DNA of 64,000 bases. Source: Ideonella oryzae. Lineage in GTDB: Bacteria > Pseudomonadota > Gammaproteobacteria > Burkholderiales > Burkholderiaceae_C. Positions within the stretch are counted from its first letter, which is position 1. Each line of letters starts with the position of its first letter. The DNA lies in assembly GCF_024055665.1 (NCBI RefSeq), contig NZ_JAMXMC010000010.1:62001-126000 (forward strand), given 5' to 3'. Below are positions 1 through 8,265 of the stretch, one piece after another. The notes below the pieces were generated by a model, which saw nothing but the letters and a program-made list of their open reading frames with translations, was not told where the DNA came from and did no database searches. The translations under genes were made by a program, and so were the position numbers.

Positions 1-1
1 C

Positions 2-229
2 GAAGCCGACTACGTGGCCCTGGGCACCGCCCTGGCCAACGACCCCGCGCTGCTGGGCTTCCTCAAGCAGCAGCTGGAAGAACACCGCCTGACGCTGCCA
101 CTGTTCGACACCGACCGCTACGCCCGCGACTACGAGGCCCTGCTGCTGCGCATGTTCGAGCGCCAGCAGGCCGGCCTGCCGCCGCAGGCCCTGGCGGCCG
201 CCCCCAGCCTCGAAGGAGACGCGGCATGA
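2..229 (+). CDS. O-GlcNAc transferase-like protein (SPINDLY/GT41 family), C-terminal fragment
   Basis: The frame is open from the left edge (codons from base 2) to the TGA at 227-229, so only about 75 C-terminal residues are present. The tail resembles the end of GT41/SPINDLY domains, which close with a helix, a P-L-F-D-T motif and an aromatic/acidic helix; here L-P-L-F-D-T is followed by RYARDYEALLLRMFER. Bacterial members usually carry TPR repeats plus the GT41 domain and transfer a sugar to protein Ser/Thr. Next to flhDC, flagellin is a plausible acceptor (inference). The stop overlaps the next start (ATGA), so it is probably the first visible gene of a glycan operon. The catalytic part lies outside the window. 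Confidence 0.7.
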   Translation, partial: EADYVALGTALANDPALLGFLKQQLEEHRLTLPLFDTDRYARDYEALLLRMFERQQAGLPPQALAAAPSLEGDAA

Positions 230-990
230 AGGTCGCCATCATCACGCCCTATTACAGGGAGCCGCGGGAGATGATCGAGCGCTGCATCCGCTCGGTGGCC
301 GCGCAGGACGTGCCCGTCACCCACCTGCTGGTGGCCGACGGCCATCCGCAGGACTGGATCGACCAGGCCCCGGTGCGGCACCTGCGCCTGGACTGCTCGC
401 ACCGCGACTACGGCAACACCCCGCGCTCGGTCGGCGGCATCCTGGCGGCCAGCGAAGGCTTCGACGCCATCGGCTTCGTGGACGCGGACAACTGGCTGGA
501 CGCCGGCCATGTGCGCGCCTGCCTGCAGGCCGCGGCCGAGGCCGGTGACCGGGTGGACTATGTCGTCGCCCGGCGCCGCCTGACCCGCAACGACGGCTCG
601 GTCATGCCCATCTTGACCCAGGACGACCACGACGGCAGCCACGTCGACACCAACTGCTTCTTCATGCTGCCCGGCAGCTTCCACACCCTGGGCCAGTGGG
701 GCGTGATGCCCAAGCCCCTGTCGGTGATCGGCGACCGCATCTTCGTCGGCAGCCTGCGCCACCAGGGCCTGAAGGCCGCCCGCACCCGCGAGGTGACCGT
801 GAACTACCTGTGCACCTGGGCCTCGCTGTTCCTGGCCATCGGCGAGACGCCGCCCGACTACGCCAAGTCGCAGATCGACGGCAACCGTGTGCGCGACTGG
901 TGGCTGGGGCTGGACGAGCGCGACCGCCAGATCGTGGACCGGCTGGCCGCCGCCCCGGTGCGCTTTGCCGCTGCCCAGGAGGCTGCATGA
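226..990 (+). CDS. GT2-like glycosyltransferase (paralogue of the gene at 6035-6808)
   Basis: A 254-residue protein with a GT-A-like start (MKVAIITPYY) and an FVDADNW motif with the DAD at residues 86-88, where family 2 enzymes bind the metal-nucleotide sugar. A second block, DTNCFF around residue 143, is shared with its paralogue. It is cytosolic, with no signal peptide or membrane segment. The start overlaps the upstream stop (ATGA) and its own stop overlaps the next start (ATGA at 987), so translation is probably coupled along the operon. It aligns almost end to end with the minus-strand gene at 6035-6808, including the motif VADGHPQDWID, so the two are duplicates. Donor and acceptor cannot be read from sequence. 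Confidence 0.85.
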   Translation: MKVAIITPYYREPREMIERCIRSVAAQDVPVTHLLVADGHPQDWIDQAPVRHLRLDCSHRDYGNTPRSVGGILAASEGFDAIGFVDADNWLDAGHVRACLQAAAEAGDRVDYVVARRRLTRNDGSVMPILTQDDHDGSHVDTNCFFMLPGSFHTLGQWGVMPKPLSVIGDRIFVGSLRHQGLKAARTREVTVNYLCTWASLFLAIGETPPDYAKSQIDGNRVRDWWLGLDERDRQIVDRLAAAPVRFAAAQEAA

Positions 991-1886
991 ACCCAATGAC
1001 CCCCGAACGCTCCGACGTGGTGCTGACCGGCCCCACCGGCATTGAGCCGACCGGCCGCGACACCCTGCCCGAACAAGGCGTGCCCTGGGCCTGGGGCCGT
1101 CTGCCCCTGCCGGCCGCCGCCGGCCCGGCCCGCTGGACCGCGCTGGTCGGCCTGCTGGCCCAGCACCCCGCGCTGTGGCAGGACGCCGAATACGTGCTGC
1201 TGCTGGACGACGACGTGCAGATCAGCGCCGCCGACGTCAGCACCCTGTTCCGGCTGATGCGCGAAGGCGGCCTGTCGCTGGCCCAGCCCAGCCTGTCCTG
1301 GCGCAGCCATTTCACGGACCCGACCACCCTGCACAACCCCAGCTTCGTGCTGCGCCACACCAACCGCCTGGACGCGGCGGCCCTGGCCTTCAGCCGCGAG
1401 GCCCTGCAACGCGCCCTGCCCCTGATCCAGGCCCTGCCCCACCCCGAACAGATCGCCCGCGTGCTGCCGGCCGCCCAGGCCATTCCCTGGCAGACCGCCG
1501 CGGTGGTGGACGCGGTGCAGGTGGAGCGCACAGCCGAGCCCTGCGCCGAGCCGGCCATCTGGCCGGACGAACTGGCCGAAGGCCCGCATGCCGAGCCCGG
1601 CACCACCTGGGGTGGCCTGTCCATCCACGGTGACCTGGTGAGCCTGTTCCAGACCACGCGCGAACACTGCCTGGGCCTGGTGGCCGCGGGCTTTGCCGCC
1701 GCCGTGCAGGAGCCCCAGCCCATCGGCGAGGTCTTTCTGCAGCACCACCTGCGCAGTCTGGCGCCGCCCCCCGAGCCGCTGCGCCTGGGCCTGCCGCCCG
1801 CCAGCGTCCCGGCTCCCGACCATCCCCCGCTGCCCGCGCTGCGCCGCTCGCCCATCGTCGAGCCCGCCGCCGGTGGCGCCGCCTGA
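987..1886 (+). CDS. Divergent DUF707-like protein
   Basis: The ATG at 987 overlaps the previous stop, giving 299 residues; the frame is open further upstream, but that part shadows the GT2 gene. Residues about 60-150 align with the DUF707 protein at 5149-6042: LLLDDDV versus WLPDDDL, then LAQPSLSW versus LCQPSLSH, then LHNPSFVLRHTN versus VHNPRFVLRRTN. The block GWGLDYLWP of the other copy is not recognisable here, and the C-terminus is Ala/Pro-rich and unrelated. DUF707 proteins sit in glycan clusters and look like GT-A folds, but their activity is unknown to me. The gene may be a specialised or decaying copy of the GT2-DUF707 module. Confidence 0.65.
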   Translation: MNPMTPERSDVVLTGPTGIEPTGRDTLPEQGVPWAWGRLPLPAAAGPARWTALVGLLAQHPALWQDAEYVLLLDDDVQISAADVSTLFRLMREGGLSLAQPSLSWRSHFTDPTTLHNPSFVLRHTNRLDAAALAFSREALQRALPLIQALPHPEQIARVLPAAQAIPWQTAAVVDAVQVERTAEPCAEPAIWPDELAEGPHAEPGTTWGGLSIHGDLVSLFQTTREHCLGLVAAGFAAAVQEPQPIGEVFLQHHLRSLAPPPEPLRLGLPPASVPAPDHPPLPALRRSPIVEPAAGGAA

Positions 1887-1910
1887 ATGCCTGTCCGCAA
1901 GGAAAACCCC

Positions 1911-4421
1911 ATGAACGCCCTGGCCCTGGCCCTCGTCCGCAACGAAGCCGACCTGATCGAAGCCTTCGTGCGCCACCACGCCCCGCTTGTGGACCTGCTG
2001 GTGCTGGCCGACCAGGGCTCGCGCGACGGCACCCGAGAGATCCTGCTGGCCCTGCAGGCCGAAGGCCTGCCGCTGCTGCTGGTGGATGTGCCCGAGCTGG
2101 CCCTGGAGCCGGCCACGGTGCTGACCGCCGTGTACCGCCGCGTGGCCCCGATCTACCAGCCCGAGCTGGTCTATCTCCTGGGGGCTGACACCTTCCTGCG
2201 CCACCCTGGCCGCGCCGCGCTGGAGGCCGAGCTGGCCGCCCTGCCGCCGGGCGCCACGGCCGCGCTGTCGCGCTGGACCTACCGCCCCGACGCCCTGGCC
2301 CTGGCCACCCCCTGGCCGGGCGTGGAGCCCCTGACCGCCCTGCGCGAGCGCGGCCCCCAGGCCACGCCCTGCCACGCCGTGCTGCGCCGCGACCCGGCCG
2401 ACGACACCCGCCTGGTGCTGCGCCCCGATGGCGAGCCCGTGCTGCGCCAGCACGGCGATGCGCTGGACACCCTGCCCGGCTACAGCACCGCCAGCGCCAG
2501 CCTGGCCCACTGGCCGGTGCGCGGCGTCGAGCAGTTCACCGCCAAGGTGGTGTACGGCTGGGAAACCCACAAGGCCCAGCACGCCGACCAGCCCGAGCTG
2601 CGCGCGAGCTATGTCTGGCGCCCCTGGCTGGACCAGGTGCTGGCCGGCCACGGCCTGGCGCCGGAGACCCTGGCCGACGCCGCGCGCCTGGCCGATGCCG
2701 CCGCGCAAGCCGTCGCCCAAACGGCCGGCCTGCAAGCGGTCCAGGCCACGGTGCTGGACCCGGTGACCCTGCACGGCGGCCCGCGCCGCCTGGCGGCCCT
2801 GGCCCGCCTGGAGCCGGTGGTGCCGCTGATGACCGGCCTGCGCTGGCCCGCCCTGCCCGGCCTGTCCATGTGCCTGCCCACCGGCGAAGCGGTGGACCTG
2901 GCCCCGGTGCGCGCCCTGGTGGACCGCCTGGGCGCCCGCCGCGCCATCGTCATGGGCACCCCCAACTGGTCGGCCGACCTGGCCGAGGTCTGCCCGCAGC
3001 TGATGCAGCATGTGCCGCGCGAAGGCCAGCCCGACGTGCCGGTGGACCTGGTGCTGGTGCCGGCCATGCCCGCCGACCTGGTGCCCATCCTGGCCGAAGC
3101 CGCCCGCCCGGAGCTGGTGGGCCACATCGCGTTCTGGCCCGCCCAGCCCTGGGCTGCGGGCGCCCTGGAGGCCGAGCTGCGGCTCTGGCAGGTCCAGGGC
3201 TGGGCCCCCGATCTGGGGCAGACCCTGGCCCTGCGGGCCCTGGGCAGCTACGCCGACACCCGCCAGCGCGCCCTGGTGCTGGCCCCGCTGGACACCACCC
3301 GGCCGGAGCGCACCGACGCCATCCGCAGCGTGCTGGTGGCCCTGGATGCCGCCCCCGCCGCGCCCTGGAAGGAGCTGGCCCCGACCCGCATCGACCACCC
3401 GCTGCAGGCCCTGCTGGTGCAGGACCTGGCCCGCGAGGCAGCGGCCCCTTCCGCGCCTCCCCCCGTCATGCCCACGGGGGCCGCGGCGACGGCCCCGGCC
3501 ACCCCTGTCAGCATGCCGGCGATGAGCCCTTCGGCCCAGCCGGTGGCTGCCGCCCCGCGCCAGGCCCCGGTGCGCTCGGTGCTGATCGCCGGCGCCGGCC
3601 GCAGCGGCACCAGTTGCCTGGCGGGGATGTTCTCGCCGGAAACCCACCACCACGCGCACGACCTCTACGCCCCGCAGCTCTCCAACCCCAAGGGCTTTTT
3701 CGAGGCCGCGCACATCAACGACCTCAACGAATCGATCCTGGTCAACTCGGCGATGGCCCACTACGGCACCGAAGCCACCCGGGACATGCTCAAGGGCTTC
3801 GAGCCCCACCAGCTGTGGCTGGCGTGCTTTGCGGACGACATGCCTGCGGTCTGGAACGACATGCACCGGCGCCAGATCGCCGATGCCGTGCGGGACCGGC
3901 CGCTGTGCCTGAAGGATCCGCGCATGGCGATCACCCTGCCGGCCTGGCTGGAGCAGGTGCCTGACGCGATGGTGCTCTCGATCCACCGCCCGCCGGCCGT
4001 CAGCGCGGCCAGCATCCTGCGGGAGTGCCAGGTGGCCACCTACCTGCTGGACTTCCGCATCAGCATGCGCGATGCCTTTGCGGTCTGGCGCCAGTCCTAC
4101 CGGCGCCTGGTGCTGGCCTACCGTGCCGGTGCCGATGTGCGGTTCCTGCGCTACAACGACCTGTTCGATGCGCAGCGCCTGTCGCAGCTGGAAGCCCAGG
4201 TGGGCGCCCCGCTGCGCCGCGACTTCGCCGAGCAGAAGCTCAACCGCACCACACCCGACCTGAAGGTGGATCCGGCCTCCGAGGCCCTGGCCCGACTGCT
4301 GGACATGCTCAGTGAGCGCACCTTCCTGAACGACCGGGCGGGCGATCACCGCCTGATCGATGCTTACCTCGCGGACTGGCCGGTGCGCTCCAGTGCCCCG
4401 GCACCGGCCCATGCTGGCTGA
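1911..4421 (+). CDS. Glycosyltransferase-sulfotransferase fusion protein
   Basis: I place the start at ATG 1911 rather than ATG 1887 because AAGGAA lies 6 bases upstream, giving 836 residues. The N-terminal 220 residues look like a GT2 domain of the Glyco_tranf_2_4 type (LVRNEADLIEAFVRHH, then DQGSRDGT). A middle region of about 330 residues has no family I recognise and ends in a Pro/Ala-rich linker. From about residue 554 a sulfotransferase-like domain begins with the PAPS-binding P-loop GAGRSGTS; LKDPRM and a later SIHRP segment fit its 3'-phosphate region. It may extend a glycan and modify it with sulfate, though related P-loop domains can serve other roles. It overlaps the next gene by 11 bases. 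Confidence 0.7.
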   Translation: MNALALALVRNEADLIEAFVRHHAPLVDLLVLADQGSRDGTREILLALQAEGLPLLLVDVPELALEPATVLTAVYRRVAPIYQPELVYLLGADTFLRHPGRAALEAELAALPPGATAALSRWTYRPDALALATPWPGVEPLTALRERGPQATPCHAVLRRDPADDTRLVLRPDGEPVLRQHGDALDTLPGYSTASASLAHWPVRGVEQFTAKVVYGWETHKAQHADQPELRASYVWRPWLDQVLAGHGLAPETLADAARLADAAAQAVAQTAGLQAVQATVLDPVTLHGGPRRLAALARLEPVVPLMTGLRWPALPGLSMCLPTGEAVDLAPVRALVDRLGARRAIVMGTPNWSADLAEVCPQLMQHVPREGQPDVPVDLVLVPAMPADLVPILAEAARPELVGHIAFWPAQPWAAGALEAELRLWQVQGWAPDLGQTLALRALGSYADTRQRALVLAPLDTTRPERTDAIRSVLVALDAAPAAPWKELAPTRIDHPLQALLVQDLAREAAAPSAPPPVMPTGAAATAPATPVSMPAMSPSAQPVAAAPRQAPVRSVLIAGAGRSGTSCLAGMFSPETHHHAHDLYAPQLSNPKGFFEAAHINDLNESILVNSAMAHYGTEATRDMLKGFEPHQLWLACFADDMPAVWNDMHRRQIADAVRDRPLCLKDPRMAITLPAWLEQVPDAMVLSIHRPPAVSAASILRECQVATYLLDFRISMRDAFAVWRQSYRRLVLAYRAGADVRFLRYNDLFDAQRLSQLEAQVGAPLRRDFAEQKLNRTTPDLKVDPASEALARLLDMLSERTFLNDRAGDHRLIDAYLADWPVRSSAPAPAHAG

Positions 4422-5109
4422 AGCGGGGATCCGCGGCGTCTCCGGCGCCGATGCGCCGCAGCGCCTGGCCCTGGTGCTGGGCGACTCGCATGCCGCGGTC
4501 TTCGAGGGGCTGCGCCTGCCCGTGCAGGGCGTGGCCGGCGCGCAGGGCTTTGACGTCTGCTCGGTCGGCGGGGCAACCGCCTCCGGGCTGGAGAACCCGA
4601 ATTCGGCCACCCACGCCCGCGAGCGCTTCGTCCAGGCCCTGGCGGCCCAGCCCTGCCAGGACGTGGTGGTGCTGCTGGGCGAGGTGGACACGGGCTTCGT
4701 GATCTGGCACCGCGCGCAGACACGGGGGATTCCGGTGCTCGACAGCCTGGACCAGACCCTGTGCACCTACACCGGATTTCTCGATGAGTTGGCCCGGTCA
4801 CGCCGGGTGTGCGTCATCAGCGCCCCGCTGCCCACCATCCAGGATGGCCAGCACTGGGGCGAGGTGGCCAACCTGCGCCGCGAGGTGCGGGCCAGCCTGT
4901 TCAAGCGCACCCAGCTGACCCTGATGTTCAACGGTGCAGTGGCCGAGCATGCGCGCCGCAGCGCCATGGGCCATGTGAACCTGGACCCGCACTCGATCGG
5001 GGGCGACCGCCTGGTGCACGATGCGCTGCGCTCGCGTGATCCGCTGGATCACCATTACGACCGGGCGGCCTTCCAGGCCCTGATCCGGGCCCACGGCCCC
5101 TGGCGCTGA
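4411..5109 (+). CDS. SGNH/GDSL-like hydrolase or acyl-transfer protein
   Basis: From ATG 4411, inside the end of the previous gene, it encodes 232 residues. GDSH at 24-27 fits SGNH block I with Ser26 as nucleophile; LLGEVD at 89-93 sits where block III is expected; the C-terminus has a D-H-H-Y (213-216) typical of the closing catalytic Asp/His. No signal peptide is seen, so it probably acts in the cytoplasm on a sugar, acyl group or glycan intermediate. In glycan clusters such proteins often add or remove acetyl groups, but neither direction can be shown here. It is the last plus-strand gene of the island; the next gene converges 39 bases away. Confidence 0.6.
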   Translation: MLAEAGIRGVSGADAPQRLALVLGDSHAAVFEGLRLPVQGVAGAQGFDVCSVGGATASGLENPNSATHARERFVQALAAQPCQDVVVLLGEVDTGFVIWHRAQTRGIPVLDSLDQTLCTYTGFLDELARSRRVCVISAPLPTIQDGQHWGEVANLRREVRASLFKRTQLTLMFNGAVAEHARRSAMGHVNLDPHSIGGDRLVHDALRSRDPLDHHYDRAAFQALIRAHGPWR

Positions 5110-5148
5110 GACTGCTGCCGGAGCCTCCTGGTCCCGGCGGTCCGTTGA

Positions 5149-6042
5149 TCAGGCGGCCGAACGCGCCTGCAGGGCCCCCACCGCCGCGCGCAGCGTCGGG
5201 CAGTGGCGCACATGACCGGCGATGACGCCGCCCTCTTCCTGCAACTCGGGCTTGAGCCAGCGGCGCTGGCCGTCCAGCACGGCGCTGAGCAGCGGCAGGG
5301 CCTGGTCGGGGTCGTCCATGCTCATCTCGGTGCCGTCCACCGTGACGGCGGACCAGCACAGGTGGGCGATGTCGTCGAGCTCGTACTTGCGGCGCAGGGC
5401 CGCCAGCTCCTGGTGGGGCGATTTGCCCATGGCCTTGAGCTTTTCGTAGTTGGGGCCGCCCACCGGGCGGGTGTGGCGGATCTGGATGGCGTCGAGCACG
5501 CCGATGTCGCGCCGCGGCCGGTCCACGAACATGGGCCACAGGTAGTCCAGACCCCAGCCACTGTCGTTCTCGGTCAGCGTGGGCAGCACGCGCTCCAGCA
5601 ACTCGCGGGTGAGCACGGGTGCCATGACCTCGACGAAGTTGGTGCGGCGCAGCACGAAGCGCGGGTTGTGCACGGTGCCGGCGTGGCTGATGTAGCTGTC
5701 GTGGCTGAGCGAGGGCTGGCACAGCGCCAGCTCGTGGTATTCGGCCAGCATGAACAGGCGGTCGATGGCCTCGGGCGTGCAGGCCAGGTCGTCATCGGGC
5801 AGCCAGATGCGCTCATAACGCTGCCAGTCGATCTGACCCGAGGTCAGCAGGGCGTGCAGGCCCAGCCACTTGGGGCCCTTGCCGTCGATGCGCAGCACGT
5901 CCGGGCGCTGGTGCATGGCCGGGTCGTCGCCGAAGTAGCTGACCACCATGTCCCAGCTGCGCTCGCGACCCACGGGGCCCAGCCAGTCGGCGTGCAGCGA
6001 CTTGTCGCCACCGCGCAGGATCACCAGGTTTCGCTTAAGCAT
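5149..6042 (-). CDS. DUF707 family protein, probable glycosyltransferase
   Basis: A 297-residue protein matching DUF707 hallmarks: an N-terminal LVILRGGD, an aspartate cluster WLPDDDL near residue 102 resembling a GT-A metal site, LCQPSLSHDS, and GWGLDYLWP near residue 185. No signal peptide or membrane helix is seen. Its start overlaps the end of the upstream GT2 gene by 8 bases, so it is co-translated with 6035-6808, in the same order as the plus-strand module at 226-1886. The family is common in polysaccharide and flagellar glycan clusters. I infer sugar transfer or glycan processing; no activity is established from the sequence. Confidence 0.75.
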   Translation of the reverse strand: MLKRNLVILRGGDKSLHADWLGPVGRERSWDMVVSYFGDDPAMHQRPDVLRIDGKGPKWLGLHALLTSGQIDWQRYERIWLPDDDLACTPEAIDRLFMLAEYHELALCQPSLSHDSYISHAGTVHNPRFVLRRTNFVEVMAPVLTRELLERVLPTLTENDSGWGLDYLWPMFVDRPRRDIGVLDAIQIRHTRPVGGPNYEKLKAMGKSPHQELAALRRKYELDDIAHLCWSAVTVDGTEMSMDDPDQALPLLSAVLDGQRRWLKPELQEEGGVIAGHVRHCPTLRAAVGALQARSAA

Positions 6043-6808
6043 GGACAGTCTCCGGGGCAGTGGCGGCGCGGGGCACGGGCGGGCTCATGCCCGACAGGCG
6101 CTGGGTGAGTTGCTTCTCGCGGGGCGAGAGGCCCGCGTACCAGCGGGGCAGCTCGGCCAGCGGCTTGGGTTCCTTGGCGTAGGCCGGCGGGGTTTCGCCC
6201 ACGGCCCGGAACAGGTGGGCCCAGGTGCACAGGTAGTGCACGCTGCGCTCTTCGGTGCAGACGGTGCGCAGGCCTTCCTCGCGCAGCGAGGCCAGGTACA
6301 CCCGGTCGCCATAGATGTGCATCGGCTGGGGCATCAGGGTCCAGCGCGCCAGGGTGTGGAAGGCGCCGCGCAGCAGGAAGTAGCAGTTGGTGTCCACGTG
6401 CGAGCCATTGCAGTCCTCGCGGATGCGCAGCGGCAGGATGCTGCCGTCGTCGCGCACCATGTGGCGCTTGGTGGTCACGTAGTCCACCTCGTGCTGCTGG
6501 GCCAGGCGCAGGCAGGACAGCACATGGTGGCGGCCATACCAGTTGTCGGCGTCCAGGAAGCAGATGGCGTCGAAGCCCTCATTGGCGGCCATCAACCCGC
6601 CCAGGGCACGGGGGGTGTCGCCGTAGTCGGCATGGGGCCGGTCCAGGCGCAGGTGGCGCACCGGGCGCTCGTCGATCCAGTCCTGCGGGTGGCCGTCGGC
6701 CACCACGATGTGGGTGCAAGGATGGGACTGGGCTGCCACGCTGTCGAGGCAGCGCTCCAGCCAGGCCCTGGATTCCTTGTAGTACGGGGTGATCACGGCG
6801 ACCTTCAT
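6035..6808 (-). CDS. GT2-like glycosyltransferase (paralogue of the gene at 226-990)
   Basis: The start is the ATG at 6806-6808, overlapping the end of glf, which gives 257 residues. The frame is open far upstream, but that part is antisense-type shadow of glf. MKVAVITPYY begins the Rossmann-like fold, VADGHPQDWID is shared with the other copy, and FLDADNW places the DAD at 86-88. It sits between glf and the DUF707 gene in a tightly overlapping three-gene unit (glf, GT2, DUF707). The linkage to UDP-galactopyranose mutase makes galactofuranose a possible donor sugar, but this is inferred from context only. Confidence 0.85.
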   Translation of the reverse strand: MKVAVITPYYKESRAWLERCLDSVAAQSHPCTHIVVADGHPQDWIDERPVRHLRLDRPHADYGDTPRALGGLMAANEGFDAICFLDADNWYGRHHVLSCLRLAQQHEVDYVTTKRHMVRDDGSILPLRIREDCNGSHVDTNCYFLLRGAFHTLARWTLMPQPMHIYGDRVYLASLREEGLRTVCTEERSVHYLCTWAHLFRAVGETPPAYAKEPKPLAELPRWYAGLSPREKQLTQRLSGMSPPVPRAATAPETVHA

Positions 6809-7950
6809 GGCGCGCTCCAATCTTGATCGTCGGAGGTGGAAGGGGCACTGGGCGCGGGATAGAGGCCCGCCAGCCGCTCCGCCAGCGACAGCGCGGCAGC
6901 CACGACCTGGTCCATGTTGTAGTAGCGGTACTGGGCCAGGCGGCCGATGAAGTGCACGTCGGGTTCGACCTCGGCCAGGGCCTCGTAGCGCTTGAAGAGC
7001 GCCTCGTTGTCCGGCCGGGGGATCGGGTAGTAGGGGTCGCCGTCGGCGCAGGGGTACTCGCGCACGACCGAGGTGCCGGGGTGCGCCTGCCCGGTCAGGT
7101 GCTTGAACTCGGTGATGCGGGTGTAGGCATGCTGGTTCGGGAAGTTCACCGTGCCCACGGTTTGCACCTGGGCGGTGGCCGGCAGATGCTCGTGCTCGAA
7201 ACGCAGCGAACGGTAGGGCAGCGGGCCGAAGCGGTGGCCGAAGTAGGCATCGATCGGCCCGGTGTAGACGGTGAAGCGGCGTGGCGCCGTGTCGCGCAGG
7301 GCCTCGAAATCGATCCCGAGCTCGACCCGGATCCGCGGGTGGTCGAGCATGCGCTCGAACATCCGGGTGTAGCCGTCCTGCGGCATGGCCTGGAAGCGGT
7401 CGGTGAAGTAGCGGTCGTCGTCGTTGCTGCGGGTGGGGATGCGCGCAGCCACACCGGCCGAGAGTTCCGACAGATCCAGCCCCCACTGCTTGCGGGTGTA
7501 GCCGCGGAAGAACTTGTCGCACAGGTCCCGACCGACCGAGTTCAACACCACGTCCTCGGAGGTCTTGAGCGGCTCGCGGGGCTCCCGCACCTTCTCGAGG
7601 AAGGCGGTCACACCGGCCTCGTCCAGGTCCAGGCCGTAGAGCCGGTTGATCGTGGTGCGGTTGATGGGGATGGGCAGCAGTTGTCCGTCCACCTGGGCCA
7701 GCACCCGGTGCTCGTAGTCGCGCCAGGCGGTGAAGCGCGAAAGCCAGGTGAAGACCTTCTCGCTGTTGGTGTGGAAGATGTGCGGCCCGTACTGGTGGAT
7801 CAGCACCCCGGCGGCGTCGGGCAGATCAAAGGCGTTGCCTGCCAGGTGGGGACGGCGGTCGATCACCCGCACGGGATGGCCGGCATCGGCCAGGCAGCGT
7901 GCGGTGGTGGCCCCGGCAAAACCGGCGCCCACGATCAGGACTTCCTCCAT
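6805..7950 (-). CDS. glf: UDP-galactopyranose mutase
   Basis: A 381-residue flavoenzyme converting UDP-galactopyranose to UDP-galactofuranose in the cytoplasm. The N-terminus has the FAD Rossmann motif (VLIVGAGFAGA), followed by family blocks HQYGPHIFHTN and LLPIPINRTTIN, and a C-terminal FIGRLAQYRYYNMDQ. Its length is normal for bacterial Glf (about 370-400). It is the first gene of a minus-strand unit with GT2 and DUF707 genes and is divergent from flhDC across a 315-base gap. It implies a galactofuranose-containing surface glycan. No second Glf or Leloir gene is in the window. Confidence 0.95.
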   Translation of the reverse strand: MEEVLIVGAGFAGATTARCLADAGHPVRVIDRRPHLAGNAFDLPDAAGVLIHQYGPHIFHTNSEKVFTWLSRFTAWRDYEHRVLAQVDGQLLPIPINRTTINRLYGLDLDEAGVTAFLEKVREPREPLKTSEDVVLNSVGRDLCDKFFRGYTRKQWGLDLSELSAGVAARIPTRSNDDDRYFTDRFQAMPQDGYTRMFERMLDHPRIRVELGIDFEALRDTAPRRFTVYTGPIDAYFGHRFGPLPYRSLRFEHEHLPATAQVQTVGTVNFPNQHAYTRITEFKHLTGQAHPGTSVVREYPCADGDPYYPIPRPDNEALFKRYEALAEVEPDVHFIGRLAQYRYYNMDQVVAAALSLAERLAGLYPAPSAPSTSDDQDWSAP

Positions 7951-8265
7951 CGACCACTCTCCTTTGCAGATGTCAGGGTCGCGGGTCAGTCGGTGACAGC
8001 CCGCCCGGACAGTCTAGGAAGGGTGGCCGTGACAAATCCCGCAAAAAGCATGGTGAACAGGGGGCAGACCCCGTCAGACAACCCCGGGACCACCCGCCTT
8101 TGCGTGCAGGAAATGATAGGCCGTGTAGGAATTTGTCTGACAAGGGGGACGGAAAAACCGGGACTCCAGTTCTGGAAGTGACCCGATGTTGCCGTCCAGT
8201 TCGTGTCCTTACAGTTCATTCCAACGCGAAACAAACGCGCAACACAACCCACCAGGAGCCGCAAC
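7951..8265. promoter_or_regulatory. Divergent intergenic region between glf and flhD
   Basis: This 315-base gap must hold the promoters for glf (leftward) and flhDC (rightward). I cannot point to a convincing -35/-10 pair. It is unusually rich in GTCA/TGAC half-sites: GTCA-N5-TGAC at about 7985-7997, GTGACAA near 8028, and the pair described separately at 8073-8141. The flhD Shine-Dalgarno AGGAG lies just before ATG 8266. No small gene is convincing inside it. Confidence 0.5.
8073..8141. promoter_or_regulatory. Inverted repeat, candidate operator upstream of flhDC
   Basis: GTCAGACAA at 8073-8081 is repeated as its exact reverse complement TTGTCTGAC at 8133-8141. The right copy lies in the palindrome TTGTCTGACAA (8133-8143). 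The two elements are about 60 bp centre to centre, close to six helical turns, as expected for a regulator binding two sites. They lie 125-195 bases before the flhD start. No regulator is assigned. Confidence 0.45.

Noticed and set aside
858-4766. A 1302-codon open frame on the minus strand opposite the glycan genes
   Set aside because: It lies opposite four well-supported genes, has Gln/His/Gly/Arg-biased composition typical of the reverse of GC-rich coding DNA, and no family resemblance.
6035-7522. An extended 495-residue reading of the GT2 gene starting inside glf
   Set aside because: The extension has shadow-type composition and the GT2 family start MKVAVITPYY occurs at 6808 with a coupled overlap to glf.
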